From positions 496,001 to 560,000 of the forward strand of contig NZ_JACHMN010000003.1 in assembly GCF_014204945.1 (NCBI RefSeq): 64,000 nucleotides of DNA, given 5' to 3'. The position numbers and the translations under genes were made by a program. Origin of the DNA: Allocatelliglobosispora scoriae (GTDB lineage Bacteria > Actinomycetota > Actinomycetes > Mycobacteriales > Micromonosporaceae). This document shows positions 1 through 8,532 of the stretch, one piece after another. A model generated the notes under the pieces. It made no database searches, was not told the origin of the DNA, and was given only the letters and a program-made list of their open reading frames with translations. Positions within the stretch are counted from its first letter, which is position 1, and each line of letters opens with the position of its first letter.

Positions 1-2
1 AC

Positions 3-1151
3 CCGGACGCGGCGGTCGACCCGGTCTTCATCGCGGCTCGTCAGGCCGCGGCCGATGCGGCGGCGAGCGCCCTGCGGCTCCGGACCCGCGCGGACCTCGG
101 CTCGCTCGGCGACTCCCTGCACCGCGTCGCGGCGCTGGCGCGGCAGGTGGCCGAGGCCGCGCCGCGCCTCGCCGACGACATCGCCGCCGCCCGCGCGCAG
201 GTCGACCAGCTCGCGGCCGGTCTCACCGCACTCTCCACAGGAGCACACAACCTCGTCGAGGGTACGCACACCGCCGCCACCGGCGCCCGTGACCTGCGTG
301 GCGGGCTCTACCGGCTGGCGACCGGCGCCCGGCAGCTCGACGGCGGCCTCGCCGACCTGACCGACGGAACGAAGCAGCTCGCCACCGGCCTCGCCACGCT
401 CGACGACGGTGCGCGGAGCCTCGCCACCGGGCTCGCCGACGGTGCTGCGCAGATCCCCGGCTACGACGTCGACGGTGCTGCCGCCCGGGCCGGTGTCCTC
501 GCCGATCCGGTAGCCCTGCAGCGCGACACGAAACACGCGGCGGCGAGCTACGGCGTGGGCTTCGCGCCCTACTTCCTGGCGCTCGCGCTCTGGGTCGGCT
601 GCATGGTCACCTACATGCTGCTGCGGCCCCTGAACCGGCGCAACGTGATGAGCGGCGCCCCCGCCTGGCGGGTCGCGTTCGGCGGTTGGCTGCCCGGGTT
701 CACGATCGGTGCCGCCCAGGCCGCGCTTCTCTACGCTGTGCTCGTCGGGCTGCTCGGGCTGCGGCCGGTGCATCCGGTCGCCACGCTGGGTTTCCTGCTC
801 CTCACCACCGCCGCCTTCACCTCGATCCTGCAGCTCATCGGTGCGCGGCTCGGGGCGGCCGGGCGGGTCGTCGCGCTGGTGCTGCTGATGCTCCAGCTGA
901 CGTCGTCCGGCGGTACCTACCCGGTGGCGACCTCGCCGGCGTTCTTCCGGGCGCTGCACCCGTTCATGCCGATGACCTATGTCGTGGACGGGCTGCGGCA
1001 CCTGCTCGTCGGCGGCTCCGCGACGGTCGTCTGGGTCGGTGCCGGGGTGCTCGCCGCGATCACCGTGGCCGCCTTCGCGCTGACCACGCTCACGGCTCGG
1101 CGGCAGCGGGTGCTCACCCCGAGTGCGCTGCATCCGGCGCTGACCATGTGA
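3..1151 (+). CDS. YhgE/Pip-family membrane protein, C-terminal part (5' end outside window)
   Basis: The frame is open from the window edge, so the N-terminus is missing. The first part visible is a long helical region with recurring TGARxL/GLxxL spacing (Thr-Gly-Ala and Gly-Leu every 7 or so residues, about nt 230-450). This is typical of the extracytoplasmic coiled segment of YhgE/Pip proteins. It is followed by five or six hydrophobic segments (beginning YFLALALWVGCMVTYMLL near nt 570). This is the ABC-2-like membrane half of the family, whose members include phage-infection proteins and suspected exporters. The last residues are charged and cytoplasmic. The following TetR gene lies 80 bases on and could regulate it. 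Substrate unknown. Family assignment is fairly sure, function is not. Confidence 0.75.
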   Translation, partial: PDAAVDPVFIAARQAAADAAASALRLRTRADLGSLGDSLHRVAALARQVAEAAPRLADDIAAARAQVDQLAAGLTALSTGAHNLVEGTHTAATGARDLRGGLYRLATGARQLDGGLADLTDGTKQLATGLATLDDGARSLATGLADGAAQIPGYDVDGAAARAGVLADPVALQRDTKHAAASYGVGFAPYFLALALWVGCMVTYMLLRPLNRRNVMSGAPAWRVAFGGWLPGFTIGAAQAALLYAVLVGLLGLRPVHPVATLGFLLLTTAAFTSILQLIGARLGAAGRVVALVLLMLQLTSSGGTYPVATSPAFFRALHPFMPMTYVVDGLRHLLVGGSATVVWVGAGVLAAITVAAFALTTLTARRQRVLTPSALHPALTM

Positions 1152-1233
1152 GGTCCGCTTCGGCGCTCGCCCGCCGACCGTGTGCGTCTGCGTCGGCCGT
1201 GTGTGCCTGCGCCGGGCGTGCCAGACTGCGAGC

Positions 1234-1839
1234 GTGGACGGTGTGGCGGACGGGCGGACCCGACGGCGGGATGCGACCAGGCAGAAGCTCTTCGAATCGG
1301 CGATCATCCTCATCGCCGAGCGGGGCTTCGACGCGACCACCGTCGACGAGATCGCCGAGCGGGCGGGCGTGGCGAAGGGGACCGTCTACTACAACTTCGC
1401 CTCCAAGAACGCGCTCTTCGAGGAGCTGCTCCGCTACGGCGTCGGGCTGCTCACCGACGAGTTCCGGTCCGCGATCGACGGGCTCGAGCCACGGGAGGCG
1501 ATCGCGGCACTGGTCCGGGCCCAGCTCGACTACATCCAGCGCTATCGGGCGTTTGCGCAGCTCCTGCTCGCGGAGATGTGGCGTACCAACCGGGAGTGGC
1601 AGCAGACCCTGACCATGCTGCGCGGCGAGTCGGTGAGCGTGATCGCCGAGGTGCTGACGGCCGGGGTGGCGTCGGGGGATTTCGCGGCCGACCTGGACGT
1701 GCGGCTGTCGGCGCTGGCGCTGTTCGGGGTCGGGCTGGTCGTGGCGCTGGACTGGCTGCTCTTCGAGCCGGAACGGACCGTTGACGATGTCGCGGCGGCG
1801 GTGCTCGCCATCGTGCGGAGCCGGGCCATCGCCGGCTGA
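1234..1839 (+). CDS. TetR/AcrR-family transcriptional regulator
   Basis: About 200 residues. The N-terminal helix-turn-helix is clear: TRQKLFESAIILIAERGF, then TTVDEIAERAGVAKGTVYYN and FASKNALFEELL, the classical TetR signature. The C-terminal ligand domain is not diagnostic. I chose the GTG at 1234 because the conserved domain starts about 10 residues later; an in-frame GTG at 1180 would add a low-quality Cys/Arg-rich stretch. It follows the YhgE-type gene by about 80 bases on the same strand, so control of that membrane protein is the simplest guess. No convincing palindrome was seen in the gap. Confidence 0.85.
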   Translation: MDGVADGRTRRRDATRQKLFESAIILIAERGFDATTVDEIAERAGVAKGTVYYNFASKNALFEELLRYGVGLLTDEFRSAIDGLEPREAIAALVRAQLDYIQRYRAFAQLLLAEMWRTNREWQQTLTMLRGESVSVIAEVLTAGVASGDFAADLDVRLSALALFGVGLVVALDWLLFEPERTVDDVAAAVLAIVRSRAIAG

Positions 1840-1971
1840 ACGGTCGATCCCGGCGGAGCAGCTCCCGCACTGATCGCGATCGCCCAATGTCGTCGATCTT
1901 CTATGTATCAACCTATTTTCGTTGATCGTCATCTCTTCTGATCATGGGAACGGGTGTTCTAACGTGGTGGG

Positions 1972-3300
1972 GTGGGGGTGACGGGGGTCGCGGAGCTGGT
2001 GGATGGCCTGGAGGCCGGCACTGGCAGCTCGCCGATCTACAGTTCGCCGATCTACCTGTCGGACGACGACCTGATCGCATCGGTCGATGCGGTGATGGTG
2101 GCGGTGTCACGACTCGCCGCCGTCCAGGCGGGGTTGGTGCGGGAGATCCACGGACGCGGGCTGGCGAAGAAGCTGGGTGCCTCGTCGACCCTCGCCTGGC
2201 TCGAGGATCGTTTTCTGCTCGCCGGTTCTTCGGCGGCGCGGCTGCTCAAGGTCGCCGTGGAGGCCGATCGTGACGCGCCCGCCGCGTCGGCGGCGCTCGC
2301 GACCGGGGCGGTCAACGCGGATCAGGTGCTGGCGATCGCTGCAGCCATGCGAGAGCTCGACGATGTGGATGCCGCGACGCGGGTCAAGGCCGAGGAGCAG
2401 CTTGTCGAGTTCGCGGCGGTCCACGACCCGCAGCGACTGGCGGTGCTGGGTCGGCGGATCCTCGACACCGTCGATCCGGCGGCCTCCGAGGCACGCGAGG
2501 CGGAGCTGCTGCGCAAGCAGGAGGAGCGGGCTTACCGGGCGCGGGCCTTCAACCTGTCTCCGGACCACCTCACGGGCCGGGTCAAGGTCTCCGGCTGGCT
2601 CGACAGTGAGAGCGCGGCGATCGTCCGGGCCGCCATCGATCCGCTGTGCGCGCCGGGCCGGGCGCGGTTGCGCCCGCACACCTCGGATGACCAAACCGCT
2701 GACCAGGCTGCGCTCCCCGATGCGGTTGACGATCGGTTGCCGACTCAGCGCCGCGCCGACGCCCTGGTCGACATCTGCCGCCTCGCGATGGCCACCGGCG
2801 ACCTGCCGGACAACGGCGGCGAGCGGCCGCAGCTCGCGGTGATGGCCGAGTTCGACGTGCTCACCGGAGAGCTGAAGACCGGGACCCTGGACACGGGCGA
2901 GCAGCTGTCACCCGAGGCGGTCCGGCGCATCGCCTGCGACTGCGGGCTCCTGCCCGGTGTCATGGACGGCACCGGGCAGGTCCTGGACCTCGGGCGAGAG
3001 CGCCGGTTGTGGACGGGCGCGGCGCGCAAGGCGATCCTGCTGCGCGACCGTGGTTGCGCGTTTCCGGGCTGCGATCGGCCGCCCCGCTGGACGGACATCC
3101 ACCACGTGACGCAGTGGCAGCACGGCGGCGGCACCGATCAGCGCAACGGCGCTGCTGTCTGCGGCCACCACCACCGGGTCGTCCACCAGGGGCATTGGCA
3201 GGTGCGGATCGCCGACGACGGGCTGCCGGAGTTCATCCCACCCGCCTACATCGATCGGCAACGTCGGCCGCAGCGCAACAGATACCACCGGCGGCCCTAG
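1972..3300 (+). CDS. DUF222 and HNH endonuclease domain protein (13E12-repeat type)
   Basis: 442 residues: an N-terminal DUF222 helical domain (roughly 20-330) and a C-terminal HNH module. The HNH motif is intact: RDRGCAFPGCDRPPRWTD with CxxC, then the IHHVTQWQHGG and CGHHHRVVH elements that supply the metal-binding His residues. The family is multi-copy in actinobacteria and related to mycobacterial 13E12 repeats; its biological role is unsettled. The N-terminus contains a duplicated 15-base unit encoding SSPIY twice. The start is a GTG with several nearby alternatives. Its stop overlaps the convergent thioredoxin stop through a shared CTAG (3297-3300), leaving no room for a separate terminator. 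Confidence 0.85.
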   Translation: MGVTGVAELVDGLEAGTGSSPIYSSPIYLSDDDLIASVDAVMVAVSRLAAVQAGLVREIHGRGLAKKLGASSTLAWLEDRFLLAGSSAARLLKVAVEADRDAPAASAALATGAVNADQVLAIAAAMRELDDVDAATRVKAEEQLVEFAAVHDPQRLAVLGRRILDTVDPAASEAREAELLRKQEERAYRARAFNLSPDHLTGRVKVSGWLDSESAAIVRAAIDPLCAPGRARLRPHTSDDQTADQAALPDAVDDRLPTQRRADALVDICRLAMATGDLPDNGGERPQLAVMAEFDVLTGELKTGTLDTGEQLSPEAVRRIACDCGLLPGVMDGTGQVLDLGRERRLWTGAARKAILLRDRGCAFPGCDRPPRWTDIHHVTQWQHGGGTDQRNGAAVCGHHHRVVHQGHWQVRIADDGLPEFIPPAYIDRQRRPQRNRYHRRP

Positions 3301-3698
3301 GCCGCGCGCTGCTGGACACCACTTACCGCCGGGGCGAGTGCCTCGTCGAGCTGGGCGCGCAGCCGTGCCCTGGGCTGGGCGCCCACCCGCTGCGAGACGA
3401 CCTGCCCACCGACGAAGACGCTCAGCGTGGGCATGGAGAGGATGCCGTAACGCCGGGCGAGCGCCGGGTTCGCATCGCAGTCGACCTTGACGAATCGGAT
3501 GCGGCCCGCGTACTCCTCGGCGAGCTCGTCGAGGACCGGAGCGAGGCGGTGGCACGGCGGGCACCACTCGGCCCAGAAGTCGACGAAGACCGGCAGCTCG
3601 CTGGCGATCACCTCGTCGGCGAAGGTGGCGTCGGTGACAGCCTGTGGCACGTTCGACGGCATGTTCGGTGGTGTGTTCAGCGGCATGTTCAGTGGCAC
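3297..3698 (-). CDS. Thioredoxin
   Basis: 133 residues with the thioredoxin fold. The active site is FVDFWAEWCPPCH, with the redox pair at C46 and C49; WCPPC is a common variant of WCGPC. The cis-Pro region is SMPTLSVFVGG. The first 16 residues are a repeated Met-Pro-Leu-Asn type stretch (MPLNMPLNTPPNM) produced by short tandem repeats in the DNA at about 3655-3698. The true start may therefore be any of three in-frame ATGs; the ATG at 3698 overlaps the upstream MerR gene by 10 bases. Cytoplasmic disulfide reductase role is expected. The coupling to a MerR regulator suggests redox-inducible expression. Confidence 0.9.
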   Translation of the reverse strand: MPLNMPLNTPPNMPSNVPQAVTDATFADEVIASELPVFVDFWAEWCPPCHRLAPVLDELAEEYAGRIRFVKVDCDANPALARRYGILSMPTLSVFVGGQVVSQRVGAQPRARLRAQLDEALAPAVSGVQQRAA

Positions 3699-4066
3699 GG
3701 TCGATGTCCAGCTCTGTGATGGAGGGCGGTGGTCAGCTCTTCGCTGACCTGCTCCCGAACCTCGGTCAGTGCGGCGATGCAGCGGTCCAGATCGACGAGC
3801 TTGCGGCGGAGGACCTGGATCGAGTCGGGGCAGACCGCACCGGACTCATGCCCGGCGCGCAGGCAGTCGACGAAGGGGCGAGTCTCGTCGAGCCCGAGCC
3901 CCATCGCGAGCAGCGAGCGGATCTCCCGGACCAGCCGCAGGTCGTCCTCGTCGTAGTCTCGGTACCCGTTGGACGCACGACGGGCGGGCAGAATCCCCTG
4001 CGACTCGTAGTAGCGCAGGGTGCGAGTGCTCGTCCCTGCGCGCTCCGCCAGCTCACCTATCCGCAT
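3689..4066 (-). CDS. MerR-family transcriptional regulator coupled to thioredoxin
   Basis: The N-terminal winged HTH begins MRIGELAERAGTSTRTLRYY and continues to NGYRDYDEDD, a textbook MerR domain. A dimerising coiled coil follows (DLDRCIAALTEVREQVSEEL). I start at the ATG at 4066, where the conserved domain begins; the frame is open upstream to 4168 but that extension is not MerR-like. Two cysteines (in DCLRAG and AVCPDS) could sense redox state or a metal, but this is inference. The gene overlaps the thioredoxin start, so the two are one operon. A dyad at 4083-4098 just upstream is the likely operator. Confidence 0.85.
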   Translation of the reverse strand: MRIGELAERAGTSTRTLRYYESQGILPARRASNGYRDYDEDDLRLVREIRSLLAMGLGLDETRPFVDCLRAGHESGAVCPDSIQVLRRKLVDLDRCIAALTEVREQVSEELTTALHHRAGHRPCH

Positions 4067-4082
4067 GAACCAAACGTAAACC

Positions 4083-4098
4083 TTGACACCGGCGTCAA
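4083..4098. promoter_or_regulatory. Candidate MerR operator (TTGAC-N6-GTCAA)
   Basis: TTGACACCGGCGTCAA has 5-base inverted arms around six bases and lies 17 bases upstream of the merR ATG, between that gene and the divergent sigma gene. On the minus strand the arm doubles as a TTGACG -35-like hexamer, which fits the MerR habit of binding within a promoter spacer. No convincing -10 element was identified. Confidence 0.5.
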
Positions 4099-4166
4099 CG
4101 CCAGCACATGACTCAACCTTTTCGCCGACCTGCGGCTCATCACGGGGGAGAGCGAGAGGAGACACC

Positions 4167-4682
4167 ATGACCGAGGACGGGTTCCGCGAGTTCGTCGAAG
4201 TGCGATATACGGAGCTGCTGCGGACGGCGTTCCTGTTGACGGGCCGGATCGAGGCGGCCGAGGACCTGGTCCAGTCGTCGCTGCTGAACGCGATGGGGCG
4301 CTGGTCGTCGATCGACGAACCGATGGCCTACCTGCGACGGGCCATGGTCAACCAGCGCACCAGCATCTGGCGGCGGTTCGGCTCCCGCGAGCTGCTGGTC
4401 GGTTCGGTGCCGGATCGGGCGCGGCCGGACGAGGCCGGTCTTCGGGCCGAGCGGGACGAACTGGTGGCGGCGCTGCGCCGGCTGCCGCCGAAAATGCGGG
4501 CGGTGCTGGTGCTGCGCTACTGGGAGGACCTCTCCGAGGCGGAGACCGCCGAGATCATCGGCGTCTCCGTGGGGACGGTGAAGAGCCAGGCCTCGCGCGG
4601 GCTGGCCCGGCTGCGAGAGGCGCTCGGCGCTGCCGACATGCGAGATGGTGGATCGATGACAGTCGTGAGGAGCGCGTCATGA
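4167..4682 (+). CDS. SigE-family ECF RNA polymerase sigma factor
   Basis: 171 residues. Region 2 is FREFVEVRYTELLRTAFLLT with the EDLVQSSLL helix. Region 4 is RLPPKMRAVLVLRYWEDLSE followed by IGVSVGTVKSQASRGLARLR. This is the layout of actinobacterial SigE-type (SigE70/ECF41-like naming varies) small sigma factors. The start at 4167 follows a GAGAGGAG-type ribosome site. Its stop overlaps the next ATG (ATGA, 4679-4682), so the downstream membrane protein is co-translated and probably is the cognate partner or target. It lies divergent from the MerR-thioredoxin pair. The inducing signal cannot be read from sequence. Confidence 0.85.
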   Translation: MTEDGFREFVEVRYTELLRTAFLLTGRIEAAEDLVQSSLLNAMGRWSSIDEPMAYLRRAMVNQRTSIWRRFGSRELLVGSVPDRARPDEAGLRAERDELVAALRRLPPKMRAVLVLRYWEDLSEAETAEIIGVSVGTVKSQASRGLARLREALGAADMRDGGSMTVVRSAS

Positions 4683-6097
4683 CCGAGCAGCAGCTGAAGA
4701 ACCGCTTCGCGCGAGTCGTCGTGGATGTCGTCGCGGCACCTGACCCGTACACCCGGCTGTTGCGCAACGCACGGCGGCGCCGGCGCGGCCGGTTCGCGGC
4801 TCTGGGTGCGGCGGCGCTGGCGGTGGTCGCCGCCGCCGCGATCGGAGTCGCCGTCCCGCAGGCCGGCGAGCCGGACCCGTCACCGACGGCGTCGAGGGGG
4901 CTCGACTGGATCGACGGCGAGCCTATCTCGACGTGGACGCGGCGCCTGCTGGATTCGCCGATCCGGGGCAGCCTCTCCGGCGACCGCGATTACCTCACCG
5001 AACTGGCTGCCGCTGCGGAACGCAGGGGTTTCGGCCCGAGCGAACTCACCACCGCACAGGTGCTCTTCGCCGGAGATGTCGGGCAGGCCAGGGTTGCGGG
5101 GATCGCTTATCGCAACAGCACCAACGCGATGGTGGTCTGGGTGATGAATCGCCGCGGCACCTCGGCATCGGACCTGGCGAACTCCGATCAGGACAACGTC
5201 GAGCTGGGCGGCTACCGCGCCATCGGACGGCTCAGGCCGATGACCGGGCTGGAGACGCTCGACGATCGGATCACTCCGGACCTCGTACAGGTTTCGATCG
5301 TGCCCTCGGGCTGTGTGCTGGCGACGAGCACGGATCCGGCCGATCGCCCCGGTGGCCGACGCTGGACCGCCGCGCCGACGGGTGACAACCTGGTCAGGGT
5401 GGGCGGCTCCCTGCACCGAGGCGAGTGGCTGCAGGTCACCTGCGATGGCGAGGTGACCTATCGGAACTACAAGGAGCCCAACGAGGGTGGTTACCGCCGC
5501 GCGCCGGTCACGGCCGCGGAGGCGACGGCAGCCCTTTCCGGTGTACGCGGGCAGCCGGATCGCCCAGCCGCCCACGCCGCGATGGACCAGCTCAGAGCGC
5601 ACACGGCGGTGATCGGCGGGCCGACGAAGGTCTGGTTCAGCGGACCCCTGCCAACTGCACCCCACCGGGTCTACACCCTGATGACCACACCCGTCGGCGA
5701 CGGCACCTACTCGGTCTTCATGACGTCCGTGGAGGTCAACGACATCGGTTACGGAGTCCTCGGCTATCTCGACCGCGAGCCGTCGCTGCTGCTGAGCATG
5801 GTCGGCATCGAGCCGATCGGCAACAACGACCACATCAACAGCACCATGGACTTCCTGATCATCACTCCGCCGAGCGCGGTCCGAGTGGTGATGCGCTCGG
5901 GCGGCCGGACACTCGCCACCGGCAAGGTGAGCGCCGGGGTCGGTTCGGTGACCGTCGTCAGCCCGTTCCTCGGAACCGTGTTCGTGGCGACCGCGTACGA
6001 CGCGGCTGGCAGATCCGTAGCGACGGCATCCACCAGCGACATCCAGACCGATTCCGTTCCGTACGACCCTAAAGACATCATCACCGACTGGAAATGA
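4679..6097 (+). CDS. Membrane-anchored protein of unknown function, partner of the ECF sigma
   Basis: 472 residues beginning MTEQQLKNRF. A cytoplasmic N-terminus of about 35 residues rich in Arg is followed by one transmembrane helix (FAALGAAALAVVAAAAIGV, about 41-60). The rest is a large extracytoplasmic domain without a family I recognise. The arrangement (ATGA overlap with an ECF sigma gene, short cytosolic tail, single membrane pass) resembles anti-sigma or sigma-sensor proteins. However, no zinc-binding HxxxCxxC anti-sigma motif is present. The periplasmic part has no obvious catalytic motif. A role as a sensor or as a sigma-regulated envelope protein is inference. Confidence 0.6.
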   Translation: MTEQQLKNRFARVVVDVVAAPDPYTRLLRNARRRRRGRFAALGAAALAVVAAAAIGVAVPQAGEPDPSPTASRGLDWIDGEPISTWTRRLLDSPIRGSLSGDRDYLTELAAAAERRGFGPSELTTAQVLFAGDVGQARVAGIAYRNSTNAMVVWVMNRRGTSASDLANSDQDNVELGGYRAIGRLRPMTGLETLDDRITPDLVQVSIVPSGCVLATSTDPADRPGGRRWTAAPTGDNLVRVGGSLHRGEWLQVTCDGEVTYRNYKEPNEGGYRRAPVTAAEATAALSGVRGQPDRPAAHAAMDQLRAHTAVIGGPTKVWFSGPLPTAPHRVYTLMTTPVGDGTYSVFMTSVEVNDIGYGVLGYLDREPSLLLSMVGIEPIGNNDHINSTMDFLIITPPSAVRVVMRSGGRTLATGKVSAGVGSVTVVSPFLGTVFVATAYDAAGRSVATASTSDIQTDSVPYDPKDIITDWK

Positions 6098-6142
6098 GGC
6101 TGGAAAATGGGGCTGGAAATGAGGCTGGGCTAGGCTCGCCGG

Positions 6143-6736
6143 ATGAGCGAAGTGATCGCTGATCAGGCCGTCACCAACGAAGACTGGTACGCGGAGGACA
6201 TCGAGGACCGCACCTACCTGCGCTGCTCATTTGAGCACGTCGATCTGACGGAGGCGACGAGTGCGGGTGCGGTCTTCGAGGAGTGCACCTTCGGCAACGT
6301 CAAGTTCAACGCGTCACGGCACACGGACTCGGCCTTCCTGCGGTGCACCTTCAAACGGTGCAACCTCTTCGAGGCCGAGTTCGTCGGCTGCAAGCTGGTC
6401 GGCAGTTCGTTCACCGAGTCGGCGGTCCGGCCGATGCGGATCACCGGCGGCGACTGGTCCTTCGTCGGGCTCGCCGGTGCCGACCTGCGCGGGGTCACGA
6501 TCACGGGGACTCGGATGCGCGAGGTCGACCTGACGGCGGCCAACTGCACTGACGCGGTGATCGTCGACACGGACCTCTCCGGCGGCCAGCTCCACAGCGC
6601 CAAATTCGGCGGCTGCGACCTGCGCGGCAGCGACCTCACCGCGCTGGACCCGACCCTCGTCGAGCTGCGCGGTGCGGTCATCAACTCGGACCAGGCGATC
6701 ATCATCGCGCAGGCCCTGGGTCTGGAGATCCGCTGA
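6143..6736 (+). CDS. Pentapeptide-repeat protein
   Basis: 197 residues composed largely of A(D/N)LXX-type pentapeptide units, for example DLTEATSAGAVFEECTFGNV, CNLFEAEF, ADLRGVTI and CDLRGSDLTALD. Such repeats form a right-handed quadrilateral beta-helix. Relatives include the DNA-mimicking Qnr/MfpA gyrase protectors, but many family members are not. The repeats are Cys-rich at the i-1 position. There is no signal peptide, so it is presumably cytosolic. A quinolone-protection role would be only a guess. The start ATG at 6143 follows the previous stop by 45 bases containing two copies of a GGCTGGAAATGAG-like repeat. Confidence 0.8.
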   Translation: MSEVIADQAVTNEDWYAEDIEDRTYLRCSFEHVDLTEATSAGAVFEECTFGNVKFNASRHTDSAFLRCTFKRCNLFEAEFVGCKLVGSSFTESAVRPMRITGGDWSFVGLAGADLRGVTITGTRMREVDLTAANCTDAVIVDTDLSGGQLHSAKFGGCDLRGSDLTALDPTLVELRGAVINSDQAIIIAQALGLEIR

Positions 6737-6737
6737 G

Positions 6738-6797
6738 CCGGTCGCCGGGCCGGTCGCGGGGTCGATCGTCGGGTCCGTCGCCGGGTCGGTCGCTGCG
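6738..6797. repeat. Five imperfect 12-bp tandem repeats
   Basis: Units of the type CCGGTCGCCGGG / TCGATCGTCGGG / TCCGTCGCCGGG recur five times head to tail immediately after the pentapeptide-repeat stop codon, in the gap between convergent genes. Likely slipped-strand minisatellite DNA; no function visible. Confidence 0.7.
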
Positions 6798-6826
6798 GCA
6801 GCGGAGTCGTTCGCGGCGGGACCGGC

Positions 6827-7774
6827 TCAGCGGATGACGATGCGGAAGCCCAGGTGGCAGGTGGAGGTGTCGATCGCCTGCGCCATCCGTGCCGCCGGGC
6901 GATAGCGCCGGCAGTAGTTCGGCGCGCAGAGGTAGGAGCCGCCCTTCATCACCTTGCGCGGGATGGGCTGGTCCGGCTCGGGTCCGACCATTCGCTGCGC
7001 CTCGCCGCAGCACGGGGCCGCAGCCGCGACCTCATCAGCCCGTGACGGACGGTGCGGGCCGAACCAGTCCGCCGTCCACTCCCAGACGTTGCCGATCATG
7101 TCGAAGACGCCGAAGTCGTTGGGCGGGAAGGAACCGACGGGCGCTGTCCGCTCGTAGCCGTCGGAGACGAGATTGAGCACCGGAAACTCGCCCTGCCACA
7201 CGTTGGCCATGTGCTGCCCGCCGGGGGTGAGTTCCGTACCCCAGGAGTATTCGGTGGTCGTGGGACCGCCCCGGGCCGCCCACTCCCACTCGGCCTCGGT
7301 CGGCAGTGCGCCACCGGCCCACTCGGCGTAGGCGACGACGTCCGCCCAGGCCACGTGAACCACGGGGTGGTCGTCGAGCCCGTCGATGCTGGAGTCCGGG
7401 CCGATCGGGTGCCGCCAATCCGCGCCGGGCACATAGGTCCACCACTGGTAGGGGTCGCGCAGGTCGACGCGGCGATCGGGGCGACGGAAGACGGACGAGG
7501 CGGGGGCGAGCAGGGTGGGGTCCGCATCCGGGTAGTCGGCCGGGTCGGCTGGCATCTCCGCGAGGGTCACATGGCCGGTGGCCTGCACGAATGCCCGAAA
7601 CTCGGCGTTGGTGACCGCGTGGTTGGAGAGCCAGAAGCCGTTGACCCGGACCGGGTGCGCGGGCGCCTCCTCCGGATAGTGGTCGTCGGAACCCATGACG
7701 AACTGCCCGCCAGGGATCCACACCATCCCGGCTGCGCGGATGGACGGGGCGGTGAGACCGGTGCTGACACTCAT
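6827..7774 (-). CDS. Formylglycine-generating enzyme (sulfatase-modifying, FGE/SUMF1 family)
   Basis: 315 residues covering a whole FGE-sulfatase domain: MVWIPGGQFVMGSDDHYPEE near the start, LPTEAEWEWAARGG at 158-170, and FDMIGNVWEWTADWF at 224-238. The C-terminal copper site is KGGSYLCAPNYCRRYR. C283 and C288 match in spacing the two catalytic cysteines of characterised FGEs (GGSYxCxxxYC), so this is a genuine candidate FGE rather than only a family member. FGE oxidises the Cys of a CxPxR motif in type I sulfatases to formylglycine. No sulfatase is encoded in this window. The ATG at 7774 is the first good start. Confidence 0.85.
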   Translation of the reverse strand: MSVSTGLTAPSIRAAGMVWIPGGQFVMGSDDHYPEEAPAHPVRVNGFWLSNHAVTNAEFRAFVQATGHVTLAEMPADPADYPDADPTLLAPASSVFRRPDRRVDLRDPYQWWTYVPGADWRHPIGPDSSIDGLDDHPVVHVAWADVVAYAEWAGGALPTEAEWEWAARGGPTTTEYSWGTELTPGGQHMANVWQGEFPVLNLVSDGYERTAPVGSFPPNDFGVFDMIGNVWEWTADWFGPHRPSRADEVAAAAPCCGEAQRMVGPEPDQPIPRKVMKGGSYLCAPNYCRRYRPAARMAQAIDTSTCHLGFRIVIR

Positions 7775-7862
7775 TCCTGTCTTGTAGCACGATCCGGTGA
7801 TGAAATGTGACTAATCACACGCATTACGACGTACCGGCCTGACGACGGGAGGGTGCCGGCGG

Positions 7863-7908
7863 ACTCGGACTCGGACTCTGGTGGGCTCTGGCTCTGGCTC
7901 TGGCGCGG
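7863..7908. repeat. Short hexanucleotide repeats (CTCGGA then GCTCTG)
   Basis: Three CTCGGA-like hexamers are followed by a run of GGCTCTGGCTCTGG units in the gap upstream of the DUF1697 gene. They read as alternating Asp-Ser or Leu-Trp in the frame that precedes the chosen ATG, one reason for not extending that gene upstream. Confidence 0.6.
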
Positions 7909-7957
7909 GCTCGGGCACGAAACCGGCGACGCGCCGACACCGTGCGACGATGAGATC

Positions 7958-8500
7958 ATGACGAGGTATGCGGTGCTGCTGCGAGGAATCAATGTCGGCG
8001 GCAACAAGAAGATCGCCATGGCGGACCTGCGTGCTCTGCTCACCGGTCTCGGCTTCACCGATGTCGCCACCCTGCTGCAGAGTGGCAACGCCGTCATCAC
8101 CGCTGCGGGCAAGGACCCGGCGAAGCTCGCCGCCCAGATCGAGAAGGCGATCGCCGACCAGTTCGACATGCAGGTCTCGTGCTTGATCCGTACCGGGCCG
8201 GAGCTCCGCCGGGTGATCGCCGAGGACCCGTTCGGCGAGGTCGTGACGAATCCGTCGCGCTACATGGTGATCTTCCTGTCCGGTGACCCCGACCCCGAGT
8301 GGCTCCAGGGAATCGACTCGGCCGCCTATGCCCCGGACGAGTTCCGCCTCGGCAAGCATCACGAGATCTATCTCTGGCTGCCGGACGGCGCGGCCGATTC
8401 CAAGCTGAGCGTCGTGCTGATGAACAAGAAGTCCGGCGTCATCGGCAGCGCCCGCAACTGGAACACCGTCACCAAGCTCGCGGCGATGCTGGCGGAGTGA
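7958..8500 (+). CDS. DUF1697 domain protein
   Basis: 180 residues starting MTRYAVLLRGINVGGNKKIA, the invariant opening of DUF1697 proteins, followed by LLTGLGFTDVATLLQSGNAV and a C-terminal KSGVIGSARNWNTVTKLAAM, which is the other family signature. The frame is open further upstream but through low-complexity hexamer repeats, so the ATG at 7958 is preferred. It is a soluble protein of about 20 kDa; the biochemical role of the family is not established. It stands alone between convergent or divergent neighbours. Confidence 0.85.
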   Translation: MTRYAVLLRGINVGGNKKIAMADLRALLTGLGFTDVATLLQSGNAVITAAGKDPAKLAAQIEKAIADQFDMQVSCLIRTGPELRRVIAEDPFGEVVTNPSRYMVIFLSGDPDPEWLQGIDSAAYAPDEFRLGKHHEIYLWLPDGAADSKLSVVLMNKKSGVIGSARNWNTVTKLAAMLAE

Positions 8501-8532
8501 TGCCGACGCAGTGATGCCGCCGGACCAACCGG

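Noticed and set aside
1972-3300. Homing endonuclease or mobile intron gene
   Set aside because: The HNH domain is preceded by DUF222, a common chromosomal family of actinobacteria. No intron, intein or repeat boundaries are seen.
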